Source of the DNA: an uncultured Christensenella sp.
GTDB taxonomy: Bacteria > Bacillota > Clostridia > Christensenellales > Borkfalkiaceae
Direction of reading: 5' to 3'
Length of the DNA: 64,000 nt
NCBI GenBank assembly: GCA_910585705.1
Contig: CAJUER010000001.1
Location: 493,374 to 557,373, forward strand
Part shown: positions 41,702 to 51,344 of the stretch, one piece after another
Position numbering within the stretch: the first letter of the stretch is position 1
Layout of the letters: each line of letters starts with the position of its first letter
Program-made: the position numbers and the translations under genes
The notes under the pieces: generated by a model
The model's input: only the letters and a program-made list of their open reading frames with translations
Told to the model about the DNA's origin: nothing
Databases searched by the model: none

Positions 41702-42958
41702 TTAAACGACAACTCTTACAATATCAGCGCCTAAACCTCTCAACTTATATTCGAAAGAGCCGTACCCCCTGTCAATATGGGAAATATCGAGAACCTCGCT
41801 TCTGCCCTCTGCGGCAAGCCCCGCAAGAACAAGCGCCGCACCGCCGCGCAAATCGTGCGCAACAACCGTCGCTCCCTTAAATCTTTCCACTCCGCGAACA
41901 AAAGCGTTCCTATCTATCACGGTTATGTCCGCACCCATTTTACGAAGCTCGGGAACATACTTAAAACGCGTCTCGAACAAATTTTCAGTAATAATGGAAT
42001 GCCCGTTGCAAATACAGCACAACGCGGTTGCCTGCGCCTGCAAGTCTGTGGGGAAACCGGGATACGGCTGAGTTTCGATAGATTTTACGGAAGAAAGCCT
42101 TCTGTAATTCTCAAGTATTATTTTATCACTGTTTATATGTATTTTGCAACCGTTTTCCCGCAATTTATGTATAAGAGAGCTGATATTTTCGGGACAGACG
42201 TTTTCAACGCTCACTTCTCCGCCGCACATTGCGGCAGCGATTAGAAACGTGCCCGCCTCTATCCTGTCGGGAATCGGCAGATACGCACAGCCGCACAGCT
42301 CTTTCACCCCGTCGATTCTGACGGTACCGCTGCCTGCGCCGGATACTTTTGCGCCTATGCTGTTAAGGAATTTCTGTAAGTCTTCTATTTCCGGCTCGCG
42401 CGCGGCATTGCGTATAACGGTGACGCCTTCGGCTTTCACCGACGCAAGCATTATATTTTCCGTCGCCCCCACGCTGGGACAATCGAGCATAATTTCATTG
42501 CCGCGAAGCTTATCGCACTTACACAGAATGTATCCGTTTTTTTCGGTTATTTCAACGCCTAACCTTTTAAGCCCCGTAAGATGTAAATCAACGGGTCTTA
42601 AACCTATATCACAACCTCCGGGATAAGCGATTTTCGCCATATGAAAGCGTGAAATCACCGACCCGAGCAAAAACACCGAAGAGCGAAGCTCGTGCGCGAG
42701 CTCGCTCGGTATTTCAAAACAGTCCGCACACGAACTGTCAATTATTATATTTCCGTTAACGTACTCAGCTTTACATCCGAGACACGAAAGAATTTTTATC
42801 ATATTCTTTACGTCGGATATCGGCGGCACGTTTAAAATTTCAACTTTTCCGTCGGTTAAAACCGCTGCGGCAAGTATAGGAAGCACAGCGTTTTTAGCCG
42901 ACTGAATTTTTACGCTTCCGTATAGCTTGTTTCCTCCGTTTATAATGTATTTTTCCAT
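41702..42958 (-). CDS. murA: UDP-N-acetylglucosamine 1-carboxyvinyltransferase
   Basis: Adds enolpyruvate to UDP-GlcNAc, the committed step of peptidoglycan synthesis. 418 residues. It opens GGNKLYGSVKIQSAKNAVLPIL with the substrate-binding Lys-Asn pair; the fosfomycin-target cysteine is kept in PGGCDIGLRPVD near residue 116. A GGAG site precedes the ATG. It occupies the position usually held by murG between ftsW and divIB. A short inverted repeat (GAGTAT/ATACTC) lies just ahead of its ribosome binding site. Confidence 0.97.
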   Translation of the reverse strand: MEKYIINGGNKLYGSVKIQSAKNAVLPILAAAVLTDGKVEILNVPPISDVKNMIKILSCLGCKAEYVNGNIIIDSSCADCFEIPSELAHELRSSVFLLGSVISRFHMAKIAYPGGCDIGLRPVDLHLTGLKRLGVEITEKNGYILCKCDKLRGNEIMLDCPSVGATENIMLASVKAEGVTVIRNAAREPEIEDLQKFLNSIGAKVSGAGSGTVRIDGVKELCGCAYLPIPDRIEAGTFLIAAAMCGGEVSVENVCPENISSLIHKLRENGCKIHINSDKIILENYRRLSSVKSIETQPYPGFPTDLQAQATALCCICNGHSIITENLFETRFKYVPELRKMGADITVIDRNAFVRGVERFKGATVVAHDLRGGAALVLAGLAAEGRSEVLDISHIDRGYGSFEYKLRGLGADIVRVVV

Positions 42959-43014
42959 ATTAACTCCGAGTATGTAAAATATACTCCATTATATGGAAAA
43001 CACACCGTCAGTTG

Positions 43015-44166
43015 TTAATCCTGACGCGACACGTTAAACAGCACCCCCATAGAAGCCATTGTTATTATAAGCGAAGTATTTCCGCTGCTTATTAGCGGAA
43101 GCGGCAATCCCGTCGGCGGTATCGCTCCGCTTACCACAAGCGCATTGATCACCACCTGAATACCGTAAACCATTGTAAAGCCAGAAGCAAGCAGAAAACC
43201 AAACCTGTCTTTACATCTCCTTGCTATTTTAAACCCTCTGTATATTATGAAACCGCAGAATAAAAAGAACACTATGAGACCGAGAAAGCCCAACTCTTCG
43301 CCCATTATCGCCATTATAAAATCACTTTCGGCAAAAGGCAGAAACCTGTATTTCTGTGTAGACTTGAAAAGCCCCGTTCCGAAAAGCCCGCCGTTACCGA
43401 GTGCGTAAAGCGACTGGATAAGCTGATACCCCTCGCCTTTCGGCGAAGCCCACGGATCTATAAACGCACTCAGTCTTTTCAGGCGGTACGGTTCGAGAAT
43501 TATTAAAACGGGTATAGCGACAGCAAACGGAATCAGAATTATCAAAAACGTCTTTAACTTTGTGCCGCTCAAAAATATCAGTCCGAGCATTAAAAGCCCG
43601 ACGCACATCGTGATGGACATATTCGGCTCTATTATTATAAGTACGCAAAACAGCAGCCCCACTCCGAGCACAGGCAGAACACCCTTCACCGTTTTAACCT
43701 TTTCGTGGTTTTTTGCAAAATATGCGGCGACAAAAAGAGCATATGCGTACTTTGCGATTTCGGAAGGCTGCAGCGTGAACGCGCCGAAGCCTATCCACCG
43801 GGTCGCGCCGTAATTGGTTATGCCGATAACGGGAACGAATACAAGCACTAGCAGTATAGCGGCGATTATAATCGCAGGGTACTTGAATTTCATAAGTTTT
43901 TTATAGGGCACAAAGCACATGCCTATCATTGCAGCCGTACCGAGAGCGACGCCAATAAGCTGTTTTTTAACAAAATAAAGCTTGTCGCCGTACTGCACTT
44001 CCGCCGCGTACGAACTTGCGGAATATATCATTATACAGCCGAAGCAAGCCATTAAAAAAACGCATATTAAAAGCGGGATATCTCCCGCTTTCGTATATTC
44101 AGCGCTTTTTTCGCTTTTTGATTTTAAAGGTCTTACCGCCCTTTTTCTGTTTTCAAACAGCTTCAT
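43015..44166 (-). CDS. ftsW: Lipid II polymerase FtsW (SEDS family)
   Basis: Septal peptidoglycan glycosyltransferase working with FtsI. 383 residues, about ten membrane helices. SEDS hallmarks: GATRWIGFGAFTLQPSEIAKYA near residue 130 (read in part) and the C-terminal PLPLISSGNTSLI. A 30-residue basic N-terminal tail precedes the first helix. It overlaps the murD 3' end by fourteen bases; GGAAGG precedes the ATG. Its position after murD in the dcw cluster favours FtsW over RodA or SpoVE. Confidence 0.95.
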   Translation of the reverse strand: MKLFENRKRAVRPLKSKSEKSAEYTKAGDIPLLICVFLMACFGCIMIYSASSYAAEVQYGDKLYFVKKQLIGVALGTAAMIGMCFVPYKKLMKFKYPAIIIAAILLVLVFVPVIGITNYGATRWIGFGAFTLQPSEIAKYAYALFVAAYFAKNHEKVKTVKGVLPVLGVGLLFCVLIIIEPNMSITMCVGLLMLGLIFLSGTKLKTFLIILIPFAVAIPVLIILEPYRLKRLSAFIDPWASPKGEGYQLIQSLYALGNGGLFGTGLFKSTQKYRFLPFAESDFIMAIMGEELGFLGLIVFFLFCGFIIYRGFKIARRCKDRFGFLLASGFTMVYGIQVVINALVVSGAIPPTGLPLPLISSGNTSLIITMASMGVLFNVSRQD

Positions 44167-45505
44167 TTATACCTTCCACCAAGCCCGCAAAAGCGTTGCC
44201 CCGTTCTTCAAAATTTGAAAAGCTGTCAAAGCTGGAACTTGCAGGACTTAAAAGCACTGTCTGCCCCGACTTGGCAACAAATCGGGCAAGATGAACCGCC
44301 GTTTCAAATTCCGCGCAAAGCGAGAAACTGACAAAGCCTGCTTTTATCGCCGCATTAAGAAGTTTGAATCTGTTTTCGCCGTACATTATAGCGTGTACCA
44401 CTTTACTTTCCTTTAGCTGCTGGAAAAGAGGTATGTAATCGTAACCTTTGTCCTTTCCGCCGAGCAAAAGGACGGTCGGCTGGGTCATAGAGTTGACGGC
44501 TTTTACCGTTGCATCAACGTTGGTGCCCTTACTGTCGTCGACGTATGTTACGCCGTTTACGGTGCGCAGCACCTCGATTCTGTGCTTTATGCCTTTAAAA
44601 GAACAGATTGCTTCCGCAACTTTTACTTTATCGAGTCCGAGTATATGCGCAGCGGCAACGCAAGCCAGCGCGTTATAAATATTATGCTCGCCGTTCAGAA
44701 TCATATCTTCAACGTCAAAGTACTTTTCGCCCTTGAAATATATGCTTCCGTTCTCGTAATAAGCGCCGTCCGTTTGTCCGTGCATAGAAAAATAAACGAC
44801 CTTAGCCTTAGTTGTCTGCGCGAAACCTCTGACAGTTTCATCATCATAGTTCAAAACAGCGTATTCGCTTTCGCGCAGGTTGCGCAGTATTTTGTTTTTA
44901 AGGAAAACATAATTTTCCATATTGTAATGACGGTTTAAATGGTCTTCCGTCACGTTCGTAACCACCGCGATATGCGGGCGAAGACTCGAAAGCGTTTCAA
45001 GCTGAAAGGACGATATTTCTATAACCGCAAAATCATCGAAACCGAGTTCCTCAACCTCACCTATAAGCGGATTGCCTATATTTCCGCAAGCCTTACTGCA
45101 CTTCCCAGCAACTTCCAAAACGGAATTGAGCATGGAAACCGTAGTTGTTTTTCCGTTCGTTCCCGTAACCGCAACCGCCGTAGCGCGAAGATAAATGGCC
45201 GCCAATTCCTCTTCGCCGAGTATCGCTTTACCCTGTTTTCTGAAAGCTACGGGCAAAGCGTTATCTATGGGAATACCCGGACTAATAACAAGGATATCGC
45301 AGATACGGATAGCTTCCGTATAATTTTCGGCGTTTACGGGATGCGCGCCGAGAAGCGCCAGCTCATCCATAAGCGCCGTAATGTTTTCGCTTATAACGTC
45401 GTCGTAAACGTATACCTCCGCTCCACGTTTAAGCAAAAAACGCGCGCACCCTTCGCCAGATTTAGACATTCCCGCAACCATAAACTTCTGATTTTTAAAA
45501 TACAT
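44153..45505 (-). CDS. murD: UDP-N-acetylmuramoylalanine-D-glutamate ligase
   Basis: Adds D-glutamate to UDP-MurNAc-L-Ala. 450 residues. N-terminal domain FMVAGMSKSGEGCARFLL, ATP loop VTGTNGKTTTVSML near residue 115, and the C-terminal DDSKGTNVDATVKA and LLGGKDKGYDY segments are all typical. A GAGGG site lies three bases before the ATG. The D-glutamate supply gene murI lies just upstream of this cluster. Confidence 0.98.
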   Translation of the reverse strand: MYFKNQKFMVAGMSKSGEGCARFLLKRGAEVYVYDDVISENITALMDELALLGAHPVNAENYTEAIRICDILVISPGIPIDNALPVAFRKQGKAILGEEELAAIYLRATAVAVTGTNGKTTTVSMLNSVLEVAGKCSKACGNIGNPLIGEVEELGFDDFAVIEISSFQLETLSSLRPHIAVVTNVTEDHLNRHYNMENYVFLKNKILRNLRESEYAVLNYDDETVRGFAQTTKAKVVYFSMHGQTDGAYYENGSIYFKGEKYFDVEDMILNGEHNIYNALACVAAAHILGLDKVKVAEAICSFKGIKHRIEVLRTVNGVTYVDDSKGTNVDATVKAVNSMTQPTVLLLGGKDKGYDYIPLFQQLKESKVVHAIMYGENRFKLLNAAIKAGFVSFSLCAEFETAVHLARFVAKSGQTVLLSPASSSFDSFSNFEERGNAFAGLVEGINEAV

Positions 45506-45511
45506 TTTCCC

Positions 45512-46456
45512 TCACACAAACAACAAACATATTATTCCGACAAAAGCTGTGAGTATCGTATACGCATAAGTTATCTTACACTCGGTATGTCCCTTCATCT
45601 GAAAATGGTGATGCAGGGGCGCCATAAGGAACACTCTACGCCTTGTCCGTTTATAATATATTACTTGTACTATAACGGATATTCCTGAAATTACGAACAT
45701 TATTCCGAGTAAAGGAATATAAAGCGAATTACCTGAAAAAACGCTGATACAAGCAATGAACCCGCCGAGCGCGAGCGAACCCGTATCGCCCATAAAAATA
45801 CAAGCTTTGTTTGTATTGAATATAAGGAAAGCCGCGAGTGCTCCGACCGCAATAAAGCATAAAAGCGCGGAATTGTCCGCACGCGTATACAGCATTAAAC
45901 CGATAAAAAACAGATAAGCCGAGCTTGTCCCTCCCGCCAATCCGTCTAATCCGTCGGTAAGGTTGACGCAGTTCACCATAGCGGTAAAAATAAATATGAC
46001 CAGAGGTATTATGCCCCAACCTATATAAACCGATTTGTTCCCCGCAAAAGGGATATACAGATAGCATATTTCATTCAGATAGCAAAAAACCGCCGCCACC
46101 GCCGCGATTGCAACCTGAAAAATTATTTTCTGGTAAGGCTTCAACCCCTCGTTATTCTTGCGGTGAATTTTTAAAAAATCGTCTAAAAAACCAACCATTG
46201 CAAAACCTGCCGTTATTGCAATAGTAAGATTTATTTTATTATCTTTAACGCCGAGCATACATAGCCCGACGGCGATAATGACCGCAATAAAAGACAGCCC
46301 GCCCATTGTCGGCGTACCGCCTTTATTTTTGTGTTCTTTTACATAACCGAGAATGTACTGCCCTGCTTTCAGCTTGCGAAGCAGCGGCAGTATCAGCAAC
46401 GTCAAAGCAAGCGAAGCAAGAAAAGCGACGCAAGCACCCAATAAAAAGTTTTTCAT
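45512..46456 (-). CDS. mraY: Phospho-N-acetylmuramoyl-pentapeptide transferase
   Basis: Transfers phospho-MurNAc-pentapeptide to undecaprenyl phosphate, giving lipid I. 314 residues with about ten membrane helices. Conserved loops: KNKGGTPTMGG near residue 43, DDFLKIHRKN near 112, NLTDGLDGLAGG, FMGDTGSLALGG and MAPLHHHFQMKG. It follows murE by one base, with no murF between them, where murF commonly sits. Confidence 0.98.
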   Translation of the reverse strand: MKNFLLGACVAFLASLALTLLILPLLRKLKAGQYILGYVKEHKNKGGTPTMGGLSFIAVIIAVGLCMLGVKDNKINLTIAITAGFAMVGFLDDFLKIHRKNNEGLKPYQKIIFQVAIAAVAAVFCYLNEICYLYIPFAGNKSVYIGWGIIPLVIFIFTAMVNCVNLTDGLDGLAGGTSSAYLFFIGLMLYTRADNSALLCFIAVGALAAFLIFNTNKACIFMGDTGSLALGGFIACISVFSGNSLYIPLLGIMFVISGISVIVQVIYYKRTRRRVFLMAPLHHHFQMKGHTECKITYAYTILTAFVGIICLLFV

Positions 46457-46457
46457 T

Positions 46458-47897
46458 TCAATTACCGATTATTTTTCTTATAACCTCATTGTCGTTATAG
46501 CTGTGTTTTATTCCCATAATTTCCTGATAATATTCACCGCCTTTGCCGGCAACCAATAGGATATCGCCCGGCGATAGCAATTTTACGGCGTACTCTGTTG
46601 CCGTTTCTCTTTCGGTAACCGTAACGTATTTTCTTCCGCACGCTTTAACCCCTTCGGCAATTTGAGTTATGATTTCGTACGGATCCTCGTAGCGCGGATT
46701 ATCCGAAGTTATAATGCAAAAATCCGAGTACTTTGCGGCAATTTCTCCCATTATCGGTCGTTTGGTTTTATCCCTGTTACCGCCGCAACCGAAAAGACAG
46801 TACAGCTTGCCCCGACATAATTTTCGCATCGCCGTCAAGGATTGTTCAAGTCCGTCTGGTGTATGTGCAAAATCTACAAAAATTTCAGCGCCGTTATAAC
46901 GCGCGACTTTTTCAAGCCTGCCCGACACGTTTTTGAGCGAATTCAGCCCTTTAGCAATAAACGCCGTTTCTATACCGAGAATTTTTGCACACGACGCCGC
47001 AGACATTGCGTTATAGACATTGTACAATGCGGGAATATTCACACTCATTTCATACAGCTCGTCGAAGAGATTTATAACGAACGACGTTCCGTTGATTTTT
47101 TCCTCTATATCAACGGCAAAAACGTCTGCGGGATTTTTAAGCCCGTAACTGACGGAATTCTTTGTTTCGGATATAAGACTTTTGCCGAGATTATCATCGG
47201 AGTTTATAACCGCAAATTTGCATCTGCCATCCTTAAAAAGAAGTTTCTTACACTCGGAATAATCTTGCATATTCTCAAAGAAATCCAAATGATCCTGCGT
47301 ACAGTTTGTAAATATCCCCACCTCAAAAGTCAGCCCATCGACTTTATTAAAATAAAGAGCATGCGCGGAAACCTCCATAAACACATATTCCACACCGCAT
47401 TTAACCATATCGGCAAGTATGTTATGTAAAAAAATCGGGTCGGGCGTGGTAAGCTCAGGCGATACGAATTTATCGGCGTACCGTATTCCGAGCGTGCCTA
47501 TAACACCGGCGCTTTTACCCGCGCATTTAAATATACTTTCAAGCATATACGTCGTGGTGGTTTTTCCGTTTGTTCCCGTAATGCCTACTATTTTCAGCTT
47601 TTTATCGGGATAACCGTAAAACGCGCGCGCAACCGGCGCAACCGCCTCTCTTCCGTCCTCAACTATAATCTGAGGTATAACGCAATCCAATTTTTTTTCG
47701 CAAATAATTGCAGACGCTCCCGATTGCGCTGCCTCTGACGCGAAATCGTGCGAATCAAAATTTTCACCTTTGTAACAAAAAAACAGTTCGCCTGAGTTTA
47801 CTTTCTGGCTGTCCGTGCACAGTCCGCAAACTTCAACGTCTTCACTGCCCGAAAACTCTTTATAAGGAATAGCTTTCAAAAGCGCGCCGAGTTTCAT
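46458..47897 (-). CDS. murE: UDP-MurNAc-tripeptide ligase MurE, meso-diaminopimelate type
   Basis: Adds the third residue of the stem peptide. 479 residues. ATP loop GITGTNGKTTTTYMLE near residue 110; the carbamylated-lysine region VFMEVSAHALYFNKVDG; the specificity motif DNPRYEDP near residue 405, whose DNPR form selects meso-diaminopimelate rather than lysine. This makes diaminopimelate supply important for the organism and bears on the DapF-like domain at 16.7-17.5 kb. GGAGG precedes the ATG. Confidence 0.97.
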   Translation of the reverse strand: MKLGALLKAIPYKEFSGSEDVEVCGLCTDSQKVNSGELFFCYKGENFDSHDFASEAAQSGASAIICEKKLDCVIPQIIVEDGREAVAPVARAFYGYPDKKLKIVGITGTNGKTTTTYMLESIFKCAGKSAGVIGTLGIRYADKFVSPELTTPDPIFLHNILADMVKCGVEYVFMEVSAHALYFNKVDGLTFEVGIFTNCTQDHLDFFENMQDYSECKKLLFKDGRCKFAVINSDDNLGKSLISETKNSVSYGLKNPADVFAVDIEEKINGTSFVINLFDELYEMSVNIPALYNVYNAMSAASCAKILGIETAFIAKGLNSLKNVSGRLEKVARYNGAEIFVDFAHTPDGLEQSLTAMRKLCRGKLYCLFGCGGNRDKTKRPIMGEIAAKYSDFCIITSDNPRYEDPYEIITQIAEGVKACGRKYVTVTERETATEYAVKLLSPGDILLVAGKGGEYYQEIMGIKHSYNDNEVIRKIIGN

Positions 47898-47907
47898 AAA
47901 TCCTCCG

Positions 47908-49653
47908 TCATTCGCAAGGCTGCAAATTTTTAATTCTTATAATATCTTCGAAAATATCTTTTGCAACGGGTGCGGCAACCGCACTGCCGTAGTATGTTCC
48001 TTCGGGTTCGTTAACGATAATAAGCGCAAGATATTGCGGTTTATCCGCAGGGAAAAAGCCGACGAATGAAGAAACGTATTTACCCGAAGCAATGTGCCCG
48101 TCCTCGTATTTTTGCGCCGTACCCGTCTTTCCGCCAACCTTGTAGCCTTCTATATAAGCTTTTTTACCGCTGCCTTCCTTAACAACGCCTTCGAGCATAG
48201 AGGCAAGCATTGACGAAGCCTTTTCACTTATGGGGTTATATTTTACGACCGGGCGGTATTCCTCAGTTTTACCGTCCACCATAACAACCGACTTTAAAAG
48301 ATGGGGCGTGTAATATTTTCCGCCGTTTACCGCCGCCGCAGTGGCGCAAGCAAGCTGAATACCTGTTACCGCCACCGTTTGACCGAAACCTATACGCGCC
48401 AAATCGCAATCCCTTACAAGCGACTGCGGGACAAGCATACCCAAAGCCTCTCCGTTGAAATCGAGCCCCGTAACGTTACCGAAGCCGAAAGAAGTAAGAT
48501 AATCGTAAAAAGTCTGTTTACCGAGTGAAAGAGCAATGTCTGTAAAACACGGGTTACAGCTGTTGTTAAGCGCGTCGGCAAGGGTCTGGTTCGAATGCTT
48601 TCCGTTGGAATGGTCGGACCAACACTTTATTTTCGTGCCGTCAACAGTTCTTGTTCTACTGCCGTTGAATATATGGGTGTTCGAAAACGCACCAGAATTT
48701 CCACGCAGATATTCTTCTATGTCAGCGGCGGCGGTTACAACCTTGAAAGTCGAACCGGGCTCGTATATGTCGCAGACGACGCTATTGCGCGATAGCGCAT
48801 TCAGTGTATCTTTATCGTCGCGCGGAACTTCGTTCAAGTTGTATGAAGGGTAATTCGAAAGCGCGAGAATATCAAAATTCTGCGGATCGAGCACTATACA
48901 TGAAACGGATTTTGCATTGCTTGACTGATATACGCTCCTCATAGCTTCCTCTACTGAAAGCTGAATGTCTATGTCTATTGTAAGACGTATCTCGTCCCCT
49001 GCTTTTGCTTCGCTGTAGATAACAACGGAGTTTTCCGTTTCAACACCCACTATATCCGTCGAATAACAAATTTCGCCGTTTGTGCCGCTCAACATATTAT
49101 TGTAGAACTTTTCAATGCCCGAAAGTCCCAAACCGTCGTTAGACGTAAAGCCCAAAACCTGGCAAAGCGCGTCGTTATATGTATACTGCCGCGTATTGTC
49201 GCGCGAATAGTACACACCCGCAATATCGTATGAAACAAGTTTTTCAATACTCTCTTTGGAAACCTGTCTTGCCACCGTGACTTCCGAAACCTTGCCTGCG
49301 CGTATTTTTTTGAGAATTTCCGCAGGGTCAACAGAAAACAGTCCGCCGAGAACCGTTGAAGCATACTCGTCGTTTTCTATTGCGTTCGGACGCAAAAACA
49401 CACTGTAAGTAGTTTTATTACCGGCAAGTATTTCACCGTTTCTGTCGCTTATAACTCCTCGCGCGGCAATAACAGGGATTTCTCTGTTCCACTGATCGGT
49501 AGCTTTATAAACAAGCTCTTTGCCCCAAACAATCTGAACATAGAACAATCTTGCGAAAATCAGACAAAAAATAAAGGCTATTGCCAGACCTACTGACAAT
49601 AACCTCTTTTGTAAAACCGTAATCGAAAATCCCGATTTTATTATGCGTTTAAT
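47908..49653 (-). CDS. ftsI: Septal penicillin-binding protein 2 / FtsI-SpoVD type transpeptidase
   Basis: Class B PBP cross-linking septal peptidoglycan. Transpeptidase boxes: PGSTFKVV, NNSCNPCF and GKTGTAQK; the dimerisation domain begins IAARGVISDRNGEILA. No ATG or GTG is available. A TTG at 49599 would begin the protein inside its membrane helix, whereas the in-frame upstream codons encode a typical basic tail (VLQKRLLSVGLAIAFIF). A strong AAGGAG at 49667-49662 lies eight bases before an ATT at 49653, taken here as a possible non-AUG start (581 residues). The TTG gives 563. Gene identity is certain; only the start is not. Confidence 0.9.
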   Translation of the reverse strand: MKRIIKSGFSITVLQKRLLSVGLAIAFIFCLIFARLFYVQIVWGKELVYKATDQWNREIPVIAARGVISDRNGEILAGNKTTYSVFLRPNAIENDEYASTVLGGLFSVDPAEILKKIRAGKVSEVTVARQVSKESIEKLVSYDIAGVYYSRDNTRQYTYNDALCQVLGFTSNDGLGLSGIEKFYNNMLSGTNGEICYSTDIVGVETENSVVIYSEAKAGDEIRLTIDIDIQLSVEEAMRSVYQSSNAKSVSCIVLDPQNFDILALSNYPSYNLNEVPRDDKDTLNALSRNSVVCDIYEPGSTFKVVTAAADIEEYLRGNSGAFSNTHIFNGSRTRTVDGTKIKCWSDHSNGKHSNQTLADALNNSCNPCFTDIALSLGKQTFYDYLTSFGFGNVTGLDFNGEALGMLVPQSLVRDCDLARIGFGQTVAVTGIQLACATAAAVNGGKYYTPHLLKSVVMVDGKTEEYRPVVKYNPISEKASSMLASMLEGVVKEGSGKKAYIEGYKVGGKTGTAQKYEDGHIASGKYVSSFVGFFPADKPQYLALIIVNEPEGTYYGSAVAAPVAKDIFEDIIRIKNLQPCE

Positions 49654-49665
49654 TGTAATTTCTCC

Positions 49666-50379
49666 TTATTTCTTAATCATACCGTTGCTGATTGCAAAAT
49701 TATCTACGGTATCTTGAAGATTAGCTAAATACTCTTGTCTTTCGCTTATAATTTCGGTATAAGTTGCCTTTGCCGAATCAAGCGAAGTCTGAAGAGAGCT
49801 TATATCGCTGCTTACGTTTGATATTATCGCGGAATTAATGATAATGAGCACGAAAAGCGCAATAACTACGCTTACTATTGCCGCGATAACGATTTTCTCT
49901 TTCTTGGAAAGTTTTTTACCGGAAACGTTATTCTGAATTTTTCCTTCTGCGGAATCAGCCTTTACGCCCGCAGTCTTATACTGAATAGTGGTCTGCGTAG
50001 GGCGAAGGTCTTCGTTTTCTTCTTCAACCGCTACGGAAGTAACCGTTACTTTGGACTCCGCTCTTCTGTTGATTGCACTGTCGGCGCGAAAAATTTCGGC
50101 GTCTGCACGCGCATTCTCAACAAGATAAGGCTTCTGTGCTTTTTCTTCACGGTGCACGCTCATAAAGAGGGGCTCTTTCACTCTCACGGGCTCCGCTTCT
50201 CTGGCAATAATGTCATTGAGTTTGCACTCGGGATTGATGAGCTTGGCATAATTCGAGCTTATCTTCGAATTGTGCTTTTCATCATCCGACATTACGGTGC
50301 CGCCGTAAATTTCCTTTCTGTAATCGCTTTCTGCTTCTGCGTTGATTTTCCGTTCCAAAACGGGAGATGCGACTGACAT
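49666..50379 (-). CDS. ftsL: FtsL/DivIC-like division protein with long cytoplasmic extension
   Basis: 237 residues: a charged, probably disordered cytoplasmic part (1-160), one membrane helix (about 162-184), and a coiled coil (about 188-228) with heptad-like ISSLQTSLDSAKATYTEI. FtsL is usually 90-130 residues, so the N-terminal extension is exceptional. Identity rests on topology and its place between rsmH and ftsI. Its TAA stop is in frame with the ftsI coding region and overlaps the AAGGAG used by ftsI. Confidence 0.82.
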   Translation of the reverse strand: MSVASPVLERKINAEAESDYRKEIYGGTVMSDDEKHNSKISSNYAKLINPECKLNDIIAREAEPVRVKEPLFMSVHREEKAQKPYLVENARADAEIFRADSAINRRAESKVTVTSVAVEEENEDLRPTQTTIQYKTAGVKADSAEGKIQNNVSGKKLSKKEKIVIAAIVSVVIALFVLIIINSAIISNVSSDISSLQTSLDSAKATYTEIISERQEYLANLQDTVDNFAISNGMIKK

Positions 50380-50402
50380 AATTTTCTTCTCCTTATCTCA
50401 AT

Positions 50403-51344
50403 TCAGATTATTTTTTCCGCTATTCTCAATTTCGCGCATTTCGCGCGCGTGTTTAATTCTTTTTCTTCTTCGCTTGCGGTTATGGGTTTTTTAGTTATGA
50501 TTTCAATTTCTTTCTTTTTTCCGCAAACGCAAACAGGCAAATTTTTATTGCATATGCAATCCGTTTCAAGAAATTTAAACGCCTGCTTAACTATTCTGTC
50601 TTCGAGAGAGTGAAATGTGAGGATCGCAATTCTTCCGCCTTTTTTAAGCCTTTTAATAAGCCCTATCACACACTCGTAGAGACCTTCCAGCTCACCGTTG
50701 ACGGCAATTCGTATTGCCTGAAAACTTTTTCTCGCACACGGTCCGTTCTGTCTGAACTTCGCAGGTATGCTTTTTTCGATTATATCCGTAAGTTCGCCGC
50801 TTATCGTCAAGGGCTTTTCCGCCCTTGCTTTAACGATATTTGCGGCTATTTCCGATGCGAATCTTTCCTCACCGTATTCTTTAAGAATTCTTGAAATCTC
50901 TCTTTGCGAATAGGTGTTTACCAGCATTTCCGCCGTCAGATTTTGCGATCTGTCCATTCTCATGTCAAGAGGCGCCTCTCGCTTCATATACGAAAACCCT
51001 CTCTCCTCATTATCAAGCTGATAGCTTGAAACGCCGAAGTCGAGCATTACGCCGTCAAGACTTTGTATTCCTGCGAGGGTTAATACCTCTTCGAAATCTT
51101 TATAATCCGATTTATAAATCCGAAATCTGCCCGAAAAAGGTGAAAGCCTTTCTGTTGCCGCGCTTATCGCATCGTCGTCCAAATCGGTGGCAATCAATTT
51201 TCCCGTCGGTCCCGAACGCTCCAAAATTTTATAGGAATGTCCGCCTCCGCCGACGGTACCGTCAAAATAAACGCCTCCGTCCTTGACTTTCAGCCCATCG
51301 ACGCACTGTTCCGCCATTACGGGAATGTGAGCAAAATCTTTCAT
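50403..51344 (-). CDS. rsmH: 16S rRNA (cytosine(1402)-N(4))-methyltransferase RsmH
   Basis: SAM-dependent methylation of C1402 in the ribosomal decoding centre. 313 residues. It opens HIPVMAEQCVDGLKVKDGGVYFDGTVGGGGHS (read in part), with GVMLDFGVSSYQLD and ILTFHSLEDRIVKQAF further on, all diagnostic of MraW/RsmH. The start ATG overlaps the mraZ stop by one base. Second gene of the dcw cluster. Confidence 0.98.
   Translation of the reverse strand: MKDFAHIPVMAEQCVDGLKVKDGGVYFDGTVGGGGHSYKILERSGPTGKLIATDLDDDAISAATERLSPFSGRFRIYKSDYKDFEEVLTLAGIQSLDGVMLDFGVSSYQLDNEERGFSYMKREAPLDMRMDRSQNLTAEMLVNTYSQREISRILKEYGEERFASEIAANIVKARAEKPLTISGELTDIIEKSIPAKFRQNGPCARKSFQAIRIAVNGELEGLYECVIGLIKRLKKGGRIAILTFHSLEDRIVKQAFKFLETDCICNKNLPVCVCGKKKEIEIITKKPITASEEEKELNTRAKCAKLRIAEKII

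Noticed and set aside
42968..42988. Short inverted repeat GAGTAT/ATACTC before the murA ribosome binding site as a riboswitch or thermosensor
   Set aside because: Only six base pairs, AT-rich, with no conserved structure around it; too weak to claim regulation.
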